A stretch of DNA of 64,000 nt, taken from NCBI RefSeq assembly GCF_007858435.1, contig NZ_VIGW01000001.1, positions 372,001 through 436,000 on the forward strand, read 5' to 3'. Below are positions 17,253 through 26,202 of the stretch, in pieces. The position numbers and the translations under genes were made by a program. The notes under the pieces are model-generated. The model saw only the letters and a program-made list of their open reading frames with translations. It was not told the origin of the DNA and did no database searches. Numbering within the stretch: the stretch's first letter is position 1; every line of letters starts with the position of its first letter. This stretch comes from Tsukamurella asaccharolytica (GTDB taxonomy: Bacteria; Actinomycetota; Actinomycetes; Mycobacteriales; Mycobacteriaceae).

Positions 17253-18035
17253 CTAGCCGTTGACGAAATTCGGAGGGCGCTTCTCGGCGAATGCGCTCAT
17301 CCCCTCTTTCTGGTCGCGCGTGGCGAAGGTCGCGTGGAAGACCCTGCGCTCGAAGAGAACGCCCTCCCGCAACGTGGTCTCGAAGGACCGGTTGACCGCT
17401 TCCTTCGCCGTCATCGCGATGGGGAGCGACATACCGGCGACCGTCTGGGCGATCTCGAGTGCGGTGGCCTGCAGTTCGGCGGCGGGAACGACCCGCGCCA
17501 CGAGGCCCGACCGCTCCGCCTCCTCGGCGTCCATCATGCGACCGGTCAGGCACAGATCCATCGCTTTGGCCTTGCCGACGGCGCGGGTCAACCGCTGCGA
17601 GCCACCCATTCCCGGAATGACACCGAGTTTGATCTCGGGTTGACCGAACTTCGCGTTGTCCGCAGCGATGAGAATGTCCGAGTGCATCGCCAATTCGCAG
17701 CCGCCCCCTAAGGCGTACCCGGCGACCGCGCCGATGATCGGTGTCCGAACCAGAGCGAGCCGATCCCACGGGGCGAACCAGTCGGTCAGGTAGACGTCCA
17801 TGTACGACTTCGTCGCCATCTGCTTGATGTCGGCGCCCGCGGCGAAAGCCTTCTCGGAACCGGTCAGAATGACGGCACCGATCTCCGGGTCGGCGTCGAA
17901 CTCGGTGATGGCCTGCACGGTCTCGTCCATGACCTGCTTGTTCAGGGCGTTGAGGGCCTTGGGGCGGTTCAGTCTGACGATGCCGACGCGTCCATTTCGT
18001 TCGACGAGGATCGTCTTGTCATCGGTGTCGGTCAC
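17253..18035 (-). CDS. Enoyl-CoA hydratase
   Basis: A 260-residue crotonase of the short-chain hydratase type (EchA8-like). Oxyanion-hole segments [10 protein letters not shown] and [12 protein letters not shown] are present, with both catalytic glutamates in GGGCELA and [13 protein letters not shown]. It hydrates trans-2-enoyl-CoA to (S)-3-hydroxyacyl-CoA, or methacrylyl-CoA in the valine pathway. It sits between phaC (43 bp upstream) and mmsA (145 bp downstream) on the same strand, so it is probably part of their transcription unit. Confidence 0.94.
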   Translation of the reverse strand: MTDTDDKTILVERNGRVGIVRLNRPKALNALNKQVMDETVQAITEFDADPEIGAVILTGSEKAFAAGADIKQMATKSYMDVYLTDWFAPWDRLALVRTPIIGAVAGYALGGGCELAMHSDILIAADNAKFGQPEIKLGVIPGMGGSQRLTRAVGKAKAMDLCLTGRMMDAEEAERSGLVARVVPAAELQATALEIAQTVAGMSLPIAMTAKEAVNRSFETTLREGVLFERRVFHATFATRDQKEGMSAFAEKRPPNFVNG

Positions 18036-18078
18036 GGCACTCCTCTTTCCGGTGAGTCGGTCTGGGCTGGGGGGATCG

Positions 18079-19737
18079 CTACTCGCGGACGTACCGGCCC
18101 GGCGCGGGATCGCGCGGCGGGTAGCGGCGGCTACCGAGTGCTTCCGGGCTCGCGATCTCGTCGCCGGCTCGTTTGCTCAGCCACTCCGACCAGACGGGCC
18201 ACCACGATCCGGCGATCTCCTGCGCCCCTGCCATCCACTCGTCGGGGTCGTCGGTGTCGGCCGGGGCCAGCCAGAACTTCTGGCGGGACTTCGCGATCTG
18301 GCTCACCACCGTCTGGACGTGCCCCTTGTTCGTCACCGCGACCTCGGTTTCGCCGCCGAGGAGGCGGGCCGTCATGTAACACGGGCGCCAGGTGGTGATG
18401 TGGTCGGTCTGGGCGGCGACCACGAACTTGTCGGCGGTGAGCGCCGTCAGGTCGATCTCGGTGTCCAGAATCGTGACCGCCCCCGGCTCGACCAGGGAGC
18501 CGTCTCCCATCAACCGCGTCGCGTCCCGGATGAATCGCGCCGTCAGGTTCACCTGATCGTCGTTCCACGCGAGCAGGTCGTAGGCGCGTGGCGCCTCGCC
18601 CATCAGCCAGTTGTTGATGACGTGGCCGAAGATCAGGTCCTGGGGACGGAGCCACGCGAAGTGCGACGAAATCCGCTGCGCGTCGATCACTGCGTTCTTC
18701 TTCGCGAGTTTCTCGATCTGGCGCGTGGTGCCCGGAGTCGACAACGGCGTCACGAGGTTCGGCCGCCGGGTGTCGATCATCGTCACCAGATAGGTGGCGG
18801 CGTGGACCGGGTTGCGCCCCTTGGCCGTCAGATGGGCTTGCGCCAGCGCGCTCGTGAAGCCGCCCGCGCAGAAGCCCAACACATTCAGATCGTCGGTGCC
18901 GGCGATCGCGGTGACCACGTCGAACGCGCGGACGACCGCCGCGACGTAGTCGTCGATCCCCCACGTGCCGTCGCCTGTCTGGGGGTCCTTGCGCGGATTG
19001 CGCCAGACGAGCATGAACGACTGCATGCCGCTCGATACGGCGTGCTCCACGAGGGAGCGTTCGGGGGCCAGGTCCAGGATGTAGAACCGGCCCAACTGGG
19101 GTGGTACGAACAGCAGAGGCCGTTCGTGAACCAGCTCGGTCGACGGTGTGTAGTGGATGATCTCGAACATGTCCTCGCGGTACACGACGGTCCCCGCGGA
19201 GACGCCGACGTTCTCGCCCACCTCGTACGGCGCCGTGTCCGTCATCCGCGGCAGGCCACCGTTCTTGAGGACGTCGGTGAGGAAGGTGCGCCCGCCGCGC
19301 AGCAGCGACTTGCCGCCGGTGTCGATGGCCTTGCGGATCGCGGCGGGATTCGTCGCCGCGATGTTCGCCGGCGAGAGGGTGCTCGTCACGATGTTCTTGA
19401 CGTACCGTTCCCGCTCCTTCGACTCCCAGGTTCCCCCCGCCTCGTCGCCGACCCCGTCCAGCCACTGAGCCCACGCCAGATGGGCCTGGGCGAGACGGCG
19501 GAACACCGCGTTCTCCCGCCACGCGACGTCGCCGTACTGCGGATCTCGCTCCGGCACTTCGACCTCGGACAGGCCGAGCAGGACCTTGGACCACTCTCCG
19601 GCCAGTTTCGGCGCGTCGAGTATCACCCCGGGCTGGGCCAAGAGCTTGACCACCTCCCCGATCGTCAGCGGATCGAGTCCGCTGAAGTCGTTGGCGAACT
19701 GCTCTTCGACCAGAAATCGGTCCTGCATCGCAATCAT
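18079..19737 (-). CDS. phaC: Class I-type polyhydroxyalkanoate synthase
   Basis: A 552-residue PHA synthase. The lipase-like box is GFCAGG with nucleophile Cys290; Asp445 in [10 protein letters not shown] and His473 in TNKGHVQTV complete the triad, and the Asp-His spacing (28) equals that of Cupriavidus PhaC. The PhaC N-terminal domain is present. It polymerises 3-hydroxyacyl-CoA on the granule surface. Start: ATG 19737 or, three codons later, ATG 19728, which is better spaced from GGAGAGGG; both give a full protein. The gene is 67 bp downstream of ackA. Confidence 0.93.
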   Translation of the reverse strand: MIAMQDRFLVEEQFANDFSGLDPLTIGEVVKLLAQPGVILDAPKLAGEWSKVLLGLSEVEVPERDPQYGDVAWRENAVFRRLAQAHLAWAQWLDGVGDEAGGTWESKERERYVKNIVTSTLSPANIAATNPAAIRKAIDTGGKSLLRGGRTFLTDVLKNGGLPRMTDTAPYEVGENVGVSAGTVVYREDMFEIIHYTPSTELVHERPLLFVPPQLGRFYILDLAPERSLVEHAVSSGMQSFMLVWRNPRKDPQTGDGTWGIDDYVAAVVRAFDVVTAIAGTDDLNVLGFCAGGFTSALAQAHLTAKGRNPVHAATYLVTMIDTRRPNLVTPLSTPGTTRQIEKLAKKNAVIDAQRISSHFAWLRPQDLIFGHVINNWLMGEAPRAYDLLAWNDDQVNLTARFIRDATRLMGDGSLVEPGAVTILDTEIDLTALTADKFVVAAQTDHITTWRPCYMTARLLGGETEVAVTNKGHVQTVVSQIAKSRQKFWLAPADTDDPDEWMAGAQEIAGSWWPVWSEWLSKRAGDEIASPEALGSRRYPPRDPAPGRYVRE

Positions 19738-19804
19738 CCCTCTCCGCCGTGGTGCACGGCTCCCCGTCGGCGAGCGCCGATCCGACCTGTATTCCTCGTG
19801 AGCG

Positions 19805-21004
19805 TCACACGAACTCCCATGCCGCGCGGGCCATGCCGAGTTCCTCGTTGGTCGGGATGACCACGATCTCCACATCGGAGTCGGCGCTCGAGATGCGCCG
19901 GGACTCGCGGGACGACGAGCCGTTGCGCGCCGGGTCGAGACGGATTCCGAAGCGCTCGAGCCCAGCGACGGTATCGGCGCGGATGGTGGAGGCGTTCTCG
20001 CCGATCCCCCCGGTGAAGACGATGGCGTCGATCGAGGGCAACATGACCAGGTAGGCGCCGAGGTACCGGCGCAGGGACAAGACGAAGACGTCGTACGCCA
20101 ACCGGGCCGCCTCGTCGCCGGCCGCCATCCGTTCGGAGATCGCGCGAAAGTCATTGTCGCCGCAGAGGCCTTTGAGTCCGGAGCGGCGGAACAGCAGTTC
20201 CTCGATCGCGTCCAGATCGAGGCCGGCGAGCTGGTGCAGCGCGAAGATCACACCCGGATCGAGTTCACCCGTGCGCGTGCCCATCACCACTCCGGAGTTC
20301 GTCGACATGCCGAGTGAGACGTCGGCCGGCTCCCCACCCCGGATCGCTGCCACCGAGGATCCGCTTCCGAGGTGGAGGTTGATCAGGTTGACCTCGTCCG
20401 GCGGACGCCCGAGGAACGCCGCAGCCTCGGCGGAGACGAACTGATGGGAGAATCCGTGGAATCCGTACTTCCTGATGCCGTGCTCGCGGGCGACGTCCGC
20501 ATCGATCGGAATCGTGCTCACCGCGGCCGGAAGGTGGCTCCAGTACTCGGTATCGAACACCGCCACGTGCGGGATGTCCGGAAACATGGCGCGGGCGATG
20601 CGGATCCCCCGGAGCATCACGTGATTGTGCAGCGGCGCCAGAGGCTCCAGTGCCTCCAGCTGGGCCTCGACCTCGTCCGTGACGATGGCCGGATGGGAGA
20701 AGGTGGTTCCGCCGTGTGCGAACCGGTGCGCGAACGCCGCGATACCGGCCTCGTCCAGCGGGAAGTTCGCCGCGGCGAAACCCTCGGTCATCAAACGCAT
20801 CCCCTGCGCATGATCGACGATCTCGCCGACGAACTCGGACGCCTCCCCGTTCTGCCGGTGAAGGGCCCTTCCGCTGGCCTCGCCGATCTGCTCGACCAGC
20901 CCCGAAGCGAGGACGGATCCCGAATCAGGTTCGAGCAACTGGTATTTCAACGAGGAGGACCCGCAGTTGATCACGAGTACGCGGCTACCGGGGTGGGAGT
21001 TCAT
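19805..21004 (-). CDS. ackA: Acetate kinase
   Basis: A 399-residue ASKHA-fold kinase with NCGSSSLKYQLL at the N-terminus, HRFAHGG with the substrate arginine, RKYGFHGFSHQFVS, HLGSGSSVAAIRGG and FTGGIGENAS. It converts acetyl phosphate and ADP to acetate and ATP. ATG 21004 overlaps the pta stop codon (4 bases), so translation is coupled. HRFAHGG replaces the usual HRVVHGG, a mild substitution. Use of propionyl phosphate as well is plausible in view of the mmsA product. Confidence 0.96.
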   Translation of the reverse strand: MNSHPGSRVLVINCGSSSLKYQLLEPDSGSVLASGLVEQIGEASGRALHRQNGEASEFVGEIVDHAQGMRLMTEGFAAANFPLDEAGIAAFAHRFAHGGTTFSHPAIVTDEVEAQLEALEPLAPLHNHVMLRGIRIARAMFPDIPHVAVFDTEYWSHLPAAVSTIPIDADVAREHGIRKYGFHGFSHQFVSAEAAAFLGRPPDEVNLINLHLGSGSSVAAIRGGEPADVSLGMSTNSGVVMGTRTGELDPGVIFALHQLAGLDLDAIEELLFRRSGLKGLCGDNDFRAISERMAAGDEAARLAYDVFVLSLRRYLGAYLVMLPSIDAIVFTGGIGENASTIRADTVAGLERFGIRLDPARNGSSSRESRRISSADSDVEIVVIPTNEELGMARAAWEFV

Positions 21005-23139
21005 GGTCTGGGCACTCCGTCCTGAGCGGGCTTGCGCGACTGCGCCTGGATCGCCGTGATGGCGACCGTGTTCACGATCTCCTCGACCCGTGCGCCGCGC
21101 GAAAGGTCGTTGATCGGCTTGCGCAGCCCCTGGAACGCCGGACCGATCATCAGGCCACCGGCGGTGCGCTGCACCGCTTTCACCGTGTTGTTGCCGGTGT
21201 TGAGGTCCGGGAAGATCAGTACCGTGGCCCGGCCGGCGACAGGGGAGTCCGGCATCTTCGTCGCGGCGACCTCCGGGTACAGAGCGGCGTCGTACTGGAT
21301 GGGACCCTCGATCGCGATATCCGGACGACGTTCGCGGACCAGCTCCGTCGCTGCGCGAACCTTGTCGACGTCGGCGCCGATCCCGGAGGTCCCGGTCGAG
21401 TAGGACAGCATCGCCAAGCGCGGATCGAGGCCGAACTGGGCAGCGGTGCCCGCCGAGGCAATGGCGATGTCGGCCAACTCCTCGGCGGTCGGATTGCGGA
21501 CGACGACGCAATCGCTGAACGCGAGGACCTGATCGGCGAGGCACATGAAGATGACACTCGACGCCGTGCTGATGCCGGGTTCGGTTTTGATGATCTCGAA
21601 GACGGGCTTCATCGTTGCTGCGGTGGTGTGTGCCGCGCCGGAGACCATCGCGTCGGCGTAGTCGAGGTGCACCATCATGGTGCCGAAATACGTGACCTCG
21701 CCCATCATCTCGTAGGCGCGATCCTCGGTCATGCCCTTGTGCGCGCGCAGCCGGGCGAATTCCTGACCGAAGAGCTCGCGCAGTTCCGAGCGCTCCGGGT
21801 CGATCAGCCGCGCCTCCGACAGGTCCACCCCGAGCTCGGCCGCGCGCCGCGTCATCTGCTCGGGGCTGCCGAGGACCGTCAGGCTGGCGATGTCCCGCTG
21901 CAGCAGCCGCCCCGCCGCCCGGAGAATCCGGTCGTCACTCCCCTCGGGGAGTACGACGTGCTTGCGTTCCTGTTTGGCGCGTTGGAGCAGTCCGTGCTCG
22001 AACCGCTGCGGCGTCACGACGTCGGGGATCGGCAACCGGAGTCGCTCGAGGAGGGCGTCGCCGTCCACGTGGCGGTCCATCTCGGCCAGGGCGAGATCGA
22101 TCTTCCGTTCGGCGTTGCGGTCCAGTCGTCCGCGGGCGTACGTGACCGCCTGCGCGGTGTCGAATGTCAGTAGGTCGGTCGCAATGACCGGCAGCGTGGA
22201 GTTCATGGCTTCGAGCAGGTCGGCGACGGCAGGATGCGGTGTGACGCCGCCGTTGAGGATCAATCCCGCCAGGGTCGGGAATCGATCGGCGCCGTGCGCG
22301 GCGGTGAGCGCCAGCAGGTAGTCGGTGCGATCGGCGGGAACGATCACCACCGCACCCTCGGAGAGGTTTTCGAGTGCGCGTTCCACGGCGCCGCCGCCGA
22401 CGAGGACCCCCATCGCCTCCCGGCTGAGCAGGGCCGGATCGCCCGCGATCACCGTCCCGTTCACCGCCGCGACCAGTTCGTTGACCGTCGGCGCCCGCAT
22501 CGCGGGACTTTCGGGGATCGCCCAGCTCAGGGTGTCCAGCGAGGCGGACAGCGCGGAGCCGACGTCGGTCAGATCGTTCGGCACGACTCGCGTGGCGATC
22601 ACCGCGACCGGGTGCGCGTGGACCGCGCGCAGCTCGTTCAGGGACCGTTCGGCGAGCACGCCGACGTCCTGCGCCGCGCGCGCGTTGGCACTGACGACCA
22701 GGACGACCGGTGCGCCGAGGTTCGCGGCGACCGCACCGTGGAGCCGGAGATCGACGACCGGTGTGGATTCGCCTTCGTCGGTGCCGAGGATCAGTATCGC
22801 GTCGCAGTCCTGCGCCAGCTCGCCGTACCGCTGCACGATCTCGGCGAGCGCGGCCTTCGGGTCGAGCGCGGCGCGTGCGCTGGTGACCCCGATCGACCGT
22901 TCGGGGGGAACCTTGACGGTCGAGTACTCGCGCAGAAGATCCATCAGGCTTCCGCCTCGCTCGGATGCGATCGGTTGGAAGACGCCCACCCGGGCGGCCT
23001 GATTCGACAGCATGGCGACGATGCCGAGCGCGACCGCGGAGACGTCCGAGTCCTGATCCGCCCCCGTCACATAGACATTGGCCGTCGCAGACGTGCGGTC
23101 CGCCTCGGCGAGAGGTGCATCGACAGATTCTGCGGTCAT
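21001..23139 (-). CDS. pta: Phosphate acetyltransferase, long form
   Basis: A 712-residue Pta with the N-terminal regulatory BioD-like/DRTGG region (residues about 1-360; VYVTGADQDSDVSAVALGI, then EGAVVIVPADRTD) and C-terminal catalytic PTA_PTB domain (VVLPEGSDDRILRAAGRLL, FPDLNTGNNTVKAVQRTAG). It interconverts acetyl-CoA and acetyl phosphate. ATG 23139 is chosen for the GGAGG 8 bases upstream. It overlaps ackA and lies downstream of the TetR gene on the same strand, separated by a 295-bp gap that contains imperfect inverted repeats (for example CTGTGC at 23334 and GCACAG at 23346) and probably the promoter. Confidence 0.95.
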   Translation of the reverse strand: MTAESVDAPLAEADRTSATANVYVTGADQDSDVSAVALGIVAMLSNQAARVGVFQPIASERGGSLMDLLREYSTVKVPPERSIGVTSARAALDPKAALAEIVQRYGELAQDCDAILILGTDEGESTPVVDLRLHGAVAANLGAPVVLVVSANARAAQDVGVLAERSLNELRAVHAHPVAVIATRVVPNDLTDVGSALSASLDTLSWAIPESPAMRAPTVNELVAAVNGTVIAGDPALLSREAMGVLVGGGAVERALENLSEGAVVIVPADRTDYLLALTAAHGADRFPTLAGLILNGGVTPHPAVADLLEAMNSTLPVIATDLLTFDTAQAVTYARGRLDRNAERKIDLALAEMDRHVDGDALLERLRLPIPDVVTPQRFEHGLLQRAKQERKHVVLPEGSDDRILRAAGRLLQRDIASLTVLGSPEQMTRRAAELGVDLSEARLIDPERSELRELFGQEFARLRAHKGMTEDRAYEMMGEVTYFGTMMVHLDYADAMVSGAAHTTAATMKPVFEIIKTEPGISTASSVIFMCLADQVLAFSDCVVVRNPTAEELADIAIASAGTAAQFGLDPRLAMLSYSTGTSGIGADVDKVRAATELVRERRPDIAIEGPIQYDAALYPEVAATKMPDSPVAGRATVLIFPDLNTGNNTVKAVQRTAGGLMIGPAFQGLRKPINDLSRGARVEEIVNTVAITAIQAQSRKPAQDGVPRP

Positions 23140-23434
23140 TCTGGTGCCTCCGATCTGGTGTGCGAGCGCTGCCCGGCGCGATGCGCTGCGCCCTCGCGCC
23201 CGCCGTTCCGCCGATCGGAGAGCCGTGACCGACCGATGCCGACACTCCAACCACGAGCTGTGATGGGAAACTCATCTGCTACTCACGATGGCCCACATCA
23301 CACCCGAGGGCAATGACGAAATCCGGATAGGCACTGTGCAGGTGCGCACAGCAGGGCGAGTCCGGGCTCGCAGCGCACGCTGTGCCCGCAGTCCGCGCTG
23401 GGCGCGGGAACAGCCGCAGACGGCCGTCGGGCAG

Positions 23435-24031
23435 TCAGTCCGGGCGCTCGCCGCGGATGCCGCCCCAGAGGAACGAGGTCATGATCTCGACGGCGCGATC
23501 GAGCTCGACCTTGCCGGTGGCCACGCGGTCGGCGATCGCCTCGCCGGAGCCGACGAGGGCGACGGAGTAGAGCTCGAAGTCGGTGTCCGCCGGCGCGTAC
23601 TTGGCGGCCTCGCGGAGCAGCACCGCGGTCATCTCGACCACGCGCTCCCGGTTCACTTCGGTCAGCGCCGCGAACGCCGCCTGTCCGGTGGCCTCGCGGT
23701 AGAGGACCCGCCACGCGTCGCGGTTCTCGTCGACGTACTTGAGGAAGCCGGCGATCACCGAGCGCAGGCGCTGCAGCGGAGGCAGCGCGGGGCTGGCGTC
23801 GAATTCGATACTGCGCATGAACCGTCCGGCCTCCCGCGTGACGCAGGCGGCGAAGAGTTCATCCTTGGAGCCGTAGTACAGGTACAGCATCGGCTTGCTG
23901 ATCTGCGCTTCGCGGGCCACAGCATCCATCGACGTCTCGTAGAAGCCCTTGCGGGAGAACACCTTGATGGCGGCGTCCAGCATCTGCTGCTCGCGCACCG
24001 CGCGCGGCAAACGCTTCGTACCACCGGCCAT
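23435..24031 (-). CDS. TetR-family transcriptional regulator
   Basis: A 198-residue TetR protein. The N-terminal HTH (residues about 14-60) reads EQQMLDAAIKVFSRKGFYET, then SMDAVAREAQISKPMLYLYY and GSKDELF; the remainder is a helical ligand domain. The signature of the first helices is typical of actinobacterial regulators of lipid metabolism. Two copies of a TTACT-N4-AGTMA element flank its own -10 box (24043-24087), so it is very probably autorepressed. It heads the minus-strand run pta-ackA-phaC-ech-mmsA-racemase-phaZ and may control it. Confidence 0.94.
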   Translation of the reverse strand: MAGGTKRLPRAVREQQMLDAAIKVFSRKGFYETSMDAVAREAQISKPMLYLYYGSKDELFAACVTREAGRFMRSIEFDASPALPPLQRLRSVIAGFLKYVDENRDAWRVLYREATGQAAFAALTEVNRERVVEMTAVLLREAAKYAPADTDFELYSVALVGSGEAIADRVATGKVELDRAVEIMTSFLWGGIRGERPD

Positions 24032-24042
24032 CGGCGTGCTCC

Positions 24043-24087
24043 TTACTCTCGAGTCAGATCCTAGCCCACGAGGTTACTCACAAGTAA
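24043..24087 (-). promoter_or_regulatory. tetR promoter with two operator copies
   Basis: On the minus strand TTACTT (24087-24082) and TAGGAT (24063-24058), 18 bp apart, form a credible promoter. The perfect palindrome TTACTCACAAGTAA at 24074-24087 covers the -35 box and a second copy, TTACTCTCGAGTCA at 24043-24056, covers the start-site region. The copies are 31 bp apart, about three helical turns, so two dimers could bind one face. GTTAC also occurs as a direct repeat at 24073 and 24088. Confidence 0.65.
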
Positions 24088-24110
24088 GTTACGGCCGAAC
24101 CCGCTCGGGA

Positions 24111-25274
24111 TCAGCAGCGCACGGCGTGCTTCGCCCGGGCCACGCGGAGCACCGAATCGTCGAGCCGGCGCAGCGTGATCCGCTTGGCCTTCACCGAGGC
24201 CTCCACGGCGTCGATGGCGGCGCCCAGCTGATCGGTGGAGATCCACAGCGCGACGTCGGCGCCCGCCTCGAGCGACTTCGCGACGGCCTCGGGCACGCTG
24301 AACCGGTCGGTGATCGCCTTCATCCCGGACAGGTCGTCGGTGAAGATCGGCCCGTCGAAGGGCTTCGCGCCGTATCCGGCACCGTCGCGCAGCAGGCGCA
24401 TCGTCGCGGGGCTGAGGCTGGTGGGCAGGCCCGGCTCGGTGAGGCCCGGCACCGTCAGGTGGCCGATCATCACGCCCGCGTCGCCCGAGTCGACGGCGGC
24501 GCGGAAAGGCACGAGGTCCTTGGTCTTGAGCGCGGCGAGCGGCGGCACGCTGACGCCGCCCTGATGCGAATCGCCCGACGAGCTCCCGTGCCCCGGGAAG
24601 TGCTTGAAGACCGGGTACACGCCGCCGTCGCGCAGTCCGGCGGCGAATGCCTGCGAGTACTTCACGACGACGGCCGGGTCGGCGGAGTAGGAGCGGTCGC
24701 CGATCACGGCGTCGTCGGACTGGGCGGAGACGTCGGCATCGGGCGCGAAGTCCACGGTGATCCCCATCGACTTCATCAGCTTCCCGACACGCGCGCCCTC
24801 GGCCCGCGCCTGCGCGGGCGTCATCGTGCGTGCCAGCTCGCGCGCGGAGACGAGGTTCGCGCCGGGCACCCGGGAGACGCGTCCGCCCTCCTCGTCGACG
24901 GAGACCATCGCCGGCACCTTCCCGGCGCCCGCGACGCTCTGCAGCGTGCCGCCGGAGAACACCGACCTGTCGGTCCAGCTGCCGATGAACACGCCGCCCG
25001 CGCCCTGTCGCACCGCGCGACGGGCGTCGGCCGCGTCCCGCACGCCGACCATGAGCAGCTGCCCGATCTTCTCGCGCACGGAGAGCTTCGCGAGGAAGTC
25101 GCTACCGCACGTCGCCGCGCGTCCGGGCCCGGACGACGGCGCCGAGGAGATCGCCGTCGACGGGGCCTGCGCCGCGGTCGTCGTCGACGGAGGCGCGACG
25201 GCGGTCGACGGACCGCAGGCCGCGACGCCGGCGGCGGCGATCACCGTGATCGTGAGGTTCCGGAGCTTCTGCAT
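24111..25274 (-). CDS. lpqI: Lipoprotein beta-N-acetylglucosaminidase, GH3 (NagZ/LpqI)
   Basis: A 387-residue exported lipoprotein: signal peptide ending in the lipobox VAAC (Cys20), a Ser/Thr/Pro-rich linker, then a GH3 domain with the NagZ motif KHFPGHG followed by DSH and the nucleophile Asp in GPIFTDDLSGM. It removes GlcNAc from muropeptides outside the membrane for wall recycling. Length and the position beside DUF2613 and aftD match LpqI (Rv0237, 388 residues). No ribosome-binding site is visible before ATG 25274; the short upstream ACAGACT may be a -10 box of a leaderless message. Confidence 0.93.
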   Translation of the reverse strand: MQKLRNLTITVIAAAGVAACGPSTAVAPPSTTTAAQAPSTAISSAPSSGPGRAATCGSDFLAKLSVREKIGQLLMVGVRDAADARRAVRQGAGGVFIGSWTDRSVFSGGTLQSVAGAGKVPAMVSVDEEGGRVSRVPGANLVSARELARTMTPAQARAEGARVGKLMKSMGITVDFAPDADVSAQSDDAVIGDRSYSADPAVVVKYSQAFAAGLRDGGVYPVFKHFPGHGSSSGDSHQGGVSVPPLAALKTKDLVPFRAAVDSGDAGVMIGHLTVPGLTEPGLPTSLSPATMRLLRDGAGYGAKPFDGPIFTDDLSGMKAITDRFSVPEAVAKSLEAGADVALWISTDQLGAAIDAVEASVKAKRITLRRLDDSVLRVARAKHAVRC

Positions 25275-25367
25275 CGCGGCCAGTCTGTCAGATCGACGTC
25301 GCTCCCGAGCCGGCCGACGCAGCATCCGGTGAGTCCGCACCGGGTCGGACGCGCCCGGACTTGCATC

Positions 25368-25395
25368 TTGCAACTGTGCCGGATCGGCGTAATCT
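25368..25395 (+). promoter_or_regulatory. Sigma-A-type promoter of the universal stress protein gene
   Basis: TTGCAA (25368-25373), 16 bp, TAATCT (25390-25395), followed by a leader of about 30 bases and the ATG at 25434 with GAGGTGA ribosome-binding site. The close match suggests a strong promoter. Confidence 0.6.
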
Positions 25396-25433
25396 GGAGG
25401 CATCAGGTAACCGCGAAGATCGAGGTGATCCGC

Positions 25434-25928
25434 ATGAGTGTCCCCGTCAAGGTTCTGATCGCATACGACGGCTCCGAGTCGTCCCAGCGCGCCGTCCGGT
25501 ACGCCAGCAAGGTCCTGGCGCAGGGCCGCGACGCCGAGGCGATCGTCGTCACCGCCTGGGAATCGACCATCCATCAGGCCGCCCGCCTGTCCGCCATGTC
25601 CGGCGTCGCCGGGGCAGGCGCCGCCGAGACCGCACTCACCCGCGAGAGCGACGCGGTGCACGACGAGGCGAAGAAGACCAATGAGCAGGGCGTCGAGCTG
25701 GCGGCGGCCGCGGGTTTCGCCGCGCGCGGCGAGCTCGTCGAGGTCTCCACCACGGTGTGGACGGCCCTCATCGCCGCGTCCGACACCTTCGACGTGGACG
25801 TCATCGTCTCCGGCAGCCGCGGGATCTCGGGCATCAAGGCACTCTGGCACTCCTCCGTTTCGGAGCACGTCCTGCGCGGCTGCAAGCGGCCGGTGATGAT
25901 CGTGCCGTCCGGTTGCGCGGACCTCTGA
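25434..25928 (+). CDS. Universal stress protein (UspA family)
   Basis: A 164-residue single-domain USP. VLIAYDGSESSQRAVRYASK at the N-terminus and SGSRGISGIKALWHSSVSEH plus KRPVMIVP at the C-terminus give the nucleotide-binding G-x2-G-x9-G(S/T)-type loop (GSRG, GI, S-VSEH). Such proteins bind ATP and are induced in stress or dormancy in mycobacteria. It has its own promoter and is divergent from lpqI. The client is unknown. Confidence 0.92.
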   Translation: MSVPVKVLIAYDGSESSQRAVRYASKVLAQGRDAEAIVVTAWESTIHQAARLSAMSGVAGAGAAETALTRESDAVHDEAKKTNEQGVELAAAAGFAARGELVEVSTTVWTALIAASDTFDVDVIVSGSRGISGIKALWHSSVSEHVLRGCKRPVMIVPSGCADL

Positions 25929-25988
25929 TTCCCGCCGCGGCCGACGACGGCCCGCCCGCGGCGGAGTTCCGCACCGTCGAGCCCCATG

Positions 25989-25994
25989 TAGACT
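25989..25994 (+). promoter_or_regulatory. -10 element of a probable leaderless DUF2613-aftD transcript
   Basis: TAGACT, 7 bases, then ATG at 26002; no ribosome-binding site. Confidence 0.5.
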
Positions 25995-26001
25995 TCAACG
26001 T

Positions 26002-26202
26002 ATGGACCGCACCTCGATCATCGCCAGCGCCACCGCCGCGCTCGCCGGCATCGTCGTCGCCGTCGCCCTCGCACTGGTGAGCGGCGCGGCCGTCGCGCAG
26101 ACGTCGCCGACCACTGACGTCAACACCGTGTCGAAGGACAAGGGCTTCCTGCAGGGCTCGTCGAACTACGGCGAGCGCGACGACTCGGGTGCCAACAAGT
26201 AG
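26002..26202 (+). CDS. DUF2613 small exported/membrane protein
   Basis: A 66-residue protein: one N-terminal hydrophobic segment (TAALAGIVVAVALALVSGAA), then a short polar tail ending GSSNYGERDDSGANK. It matches the actinobacterial DUF2613 family, of which M. tuberculosis Rv0236A lies immediately beside aftD. The end overlaps the aftD start by 14 bases, so the two are cotranscribed and probably coupled. A role as a small partner or secreted companion of AftD is inference. Confidence 0.88.
   Translation: MDRTSIIASATAALAGIVVAVALALVSGAAVAQTSPTTDVNTVSKDKGFLQGSSNYGERDDSGANK

Noticed and set aside
23334-23351. Terminator for tetR formed by CTGTGC/GCACAG
   Set aside because: The stem is only 6 bp in a GC-rich region; mentioned in the pta entry but too weak to call.
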